Positions 5,174 through 5,241 of a stretch of 5,241 nt of DNA are shown one piece after another. The number at the start of each line of letters is the position of its first letter. The first letter of the stretch is position 1. The translations under genes were made by a program, and so were the position numbers. The notes beneath the pieces are model-generated. The model searched no databases and was not told where the DNA came from. It saw nothing but the letters and a program-made list of their open reading frames with translations. Source of the DNA: an uncultured Eubacteriales bacterium (GTDB taxonomy: Bacteria; Bacillota_A; Clostridia; Oscillospirales; Oscillospiraceae); contig USNH01000091.1 in the NCBI GenBank assembly GCA_900556015.1, positions 1 to 5,241 on the forward strand, read 5' to 3'.

Positions 5174-5202
5174 ATTGTAGCGCGTCCCGGCGGATTTGGC
5201 AA
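5174..5202 (-). promoter_or_regulatory. Promoter for nadE
   Basis: Read on the minus strand, TTGCCA (5202-5197), a 17-base spacer and TACAAT (5179-5174) fit a sigma-A promoter, with a start near 5167 and a leader of about 27 bases carrying GGAGG. A TTGACA at 5209-5204 is a better -35 hexamer but would need a 24-base spacer, so it is not preferred. Confidence 0.65.
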
Positions 5203-5205
5203 GTG

Positions 5206-5241
5206 TCAACCTGTCAGGGCGTTCACATCCTCCAGCGTCAG
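5206..5241 (-). CDS. Possible C-terminal end of a minus-strand gene running off the right edge
   Basis: The minus strand from the right edge reads LTLEDVNALTG and then TGA at 5208-5206. The composition is protein-like and the stop lies just upstream of the nadE promoter, which is a natural gene junction. Only 11 residues are visible, so no function can be given, and the frame could be chance. No hairpin terminator is seen between this stop and nadE, so some read-through into nadE is possible. Confidence 0.4.
   Translation of the reverse strand: MTLEDVNALTG

Overview
This GC-rich window looks like chromosome from an anaerobic, spore-forming gut Firmicute, most likely an Oscillospiraceae or Ruminococcaceae-type Clostridia. 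The clues are a SpoVAC-type sporulation protein, a bile-salt-hydrolase-family enzyme, a bacterial 2[4Fe-4S] ferredoxin, strong GGAGG-type ribosome sites and high GC at third codon positions. The assignment is inference, because there is no rRNA or other phylogenetic marker.

Layout. Bases 1-233 (+) carry the C-terminal end of a radical SAM/SPASM-type iron-sulfur protein. It overlaps by 7 bases the start of a 363-residue membrane protein (227-1318, +) with a signal peptide, an acidic extracellular juxtamembrane patch, one membrane helix, a Gly/Phe-rich tail and a striking Cys-Ala ladder followed by GGGRAGCS. A strong intrinsic terminator follows. Next come two genes on the minus strand: spoVAC (2324-2755), and 4 bases downstream of it a choloylglycine-hydrolase-family enzyme (1360-2319) with an unusual Leu at a key active-site position. 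A compact divergent promoter region (about 2756-2869) separates these from a plus-strand pair, a small 2[4Fe-4S] ferredoxin (2870-3112) and hemW (3109-4305), which overlap by ATGA. A long bidirectional terminator lies between hemW and the convergent NAD synthetase gene nadE (4370-5140, -), which has its own promoter. The right edge may hold the last residues of another minus-strand gene.

How the genes may work together. The ferredoxin could supply electrons to HemW's radical SAM cluster. SpoVAC (a spore dipicolinate-channel component) and the bile-acid-amidase-family enzyme are probably co-transcribed, which hints at a link between bile and spores. The most promising candidate for an undescribed system is the radical SAM/SPASM gene coupled to the Cys-Ala-ladder membrane protein. 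The predicted topology puts the cysteine tail in the cytosol, where such an enzyme could modify it. No tRNA, rRNA, CRISPR, insertion sequence or phage feature was seen, and no stretch over 300 bases lacks a gene.
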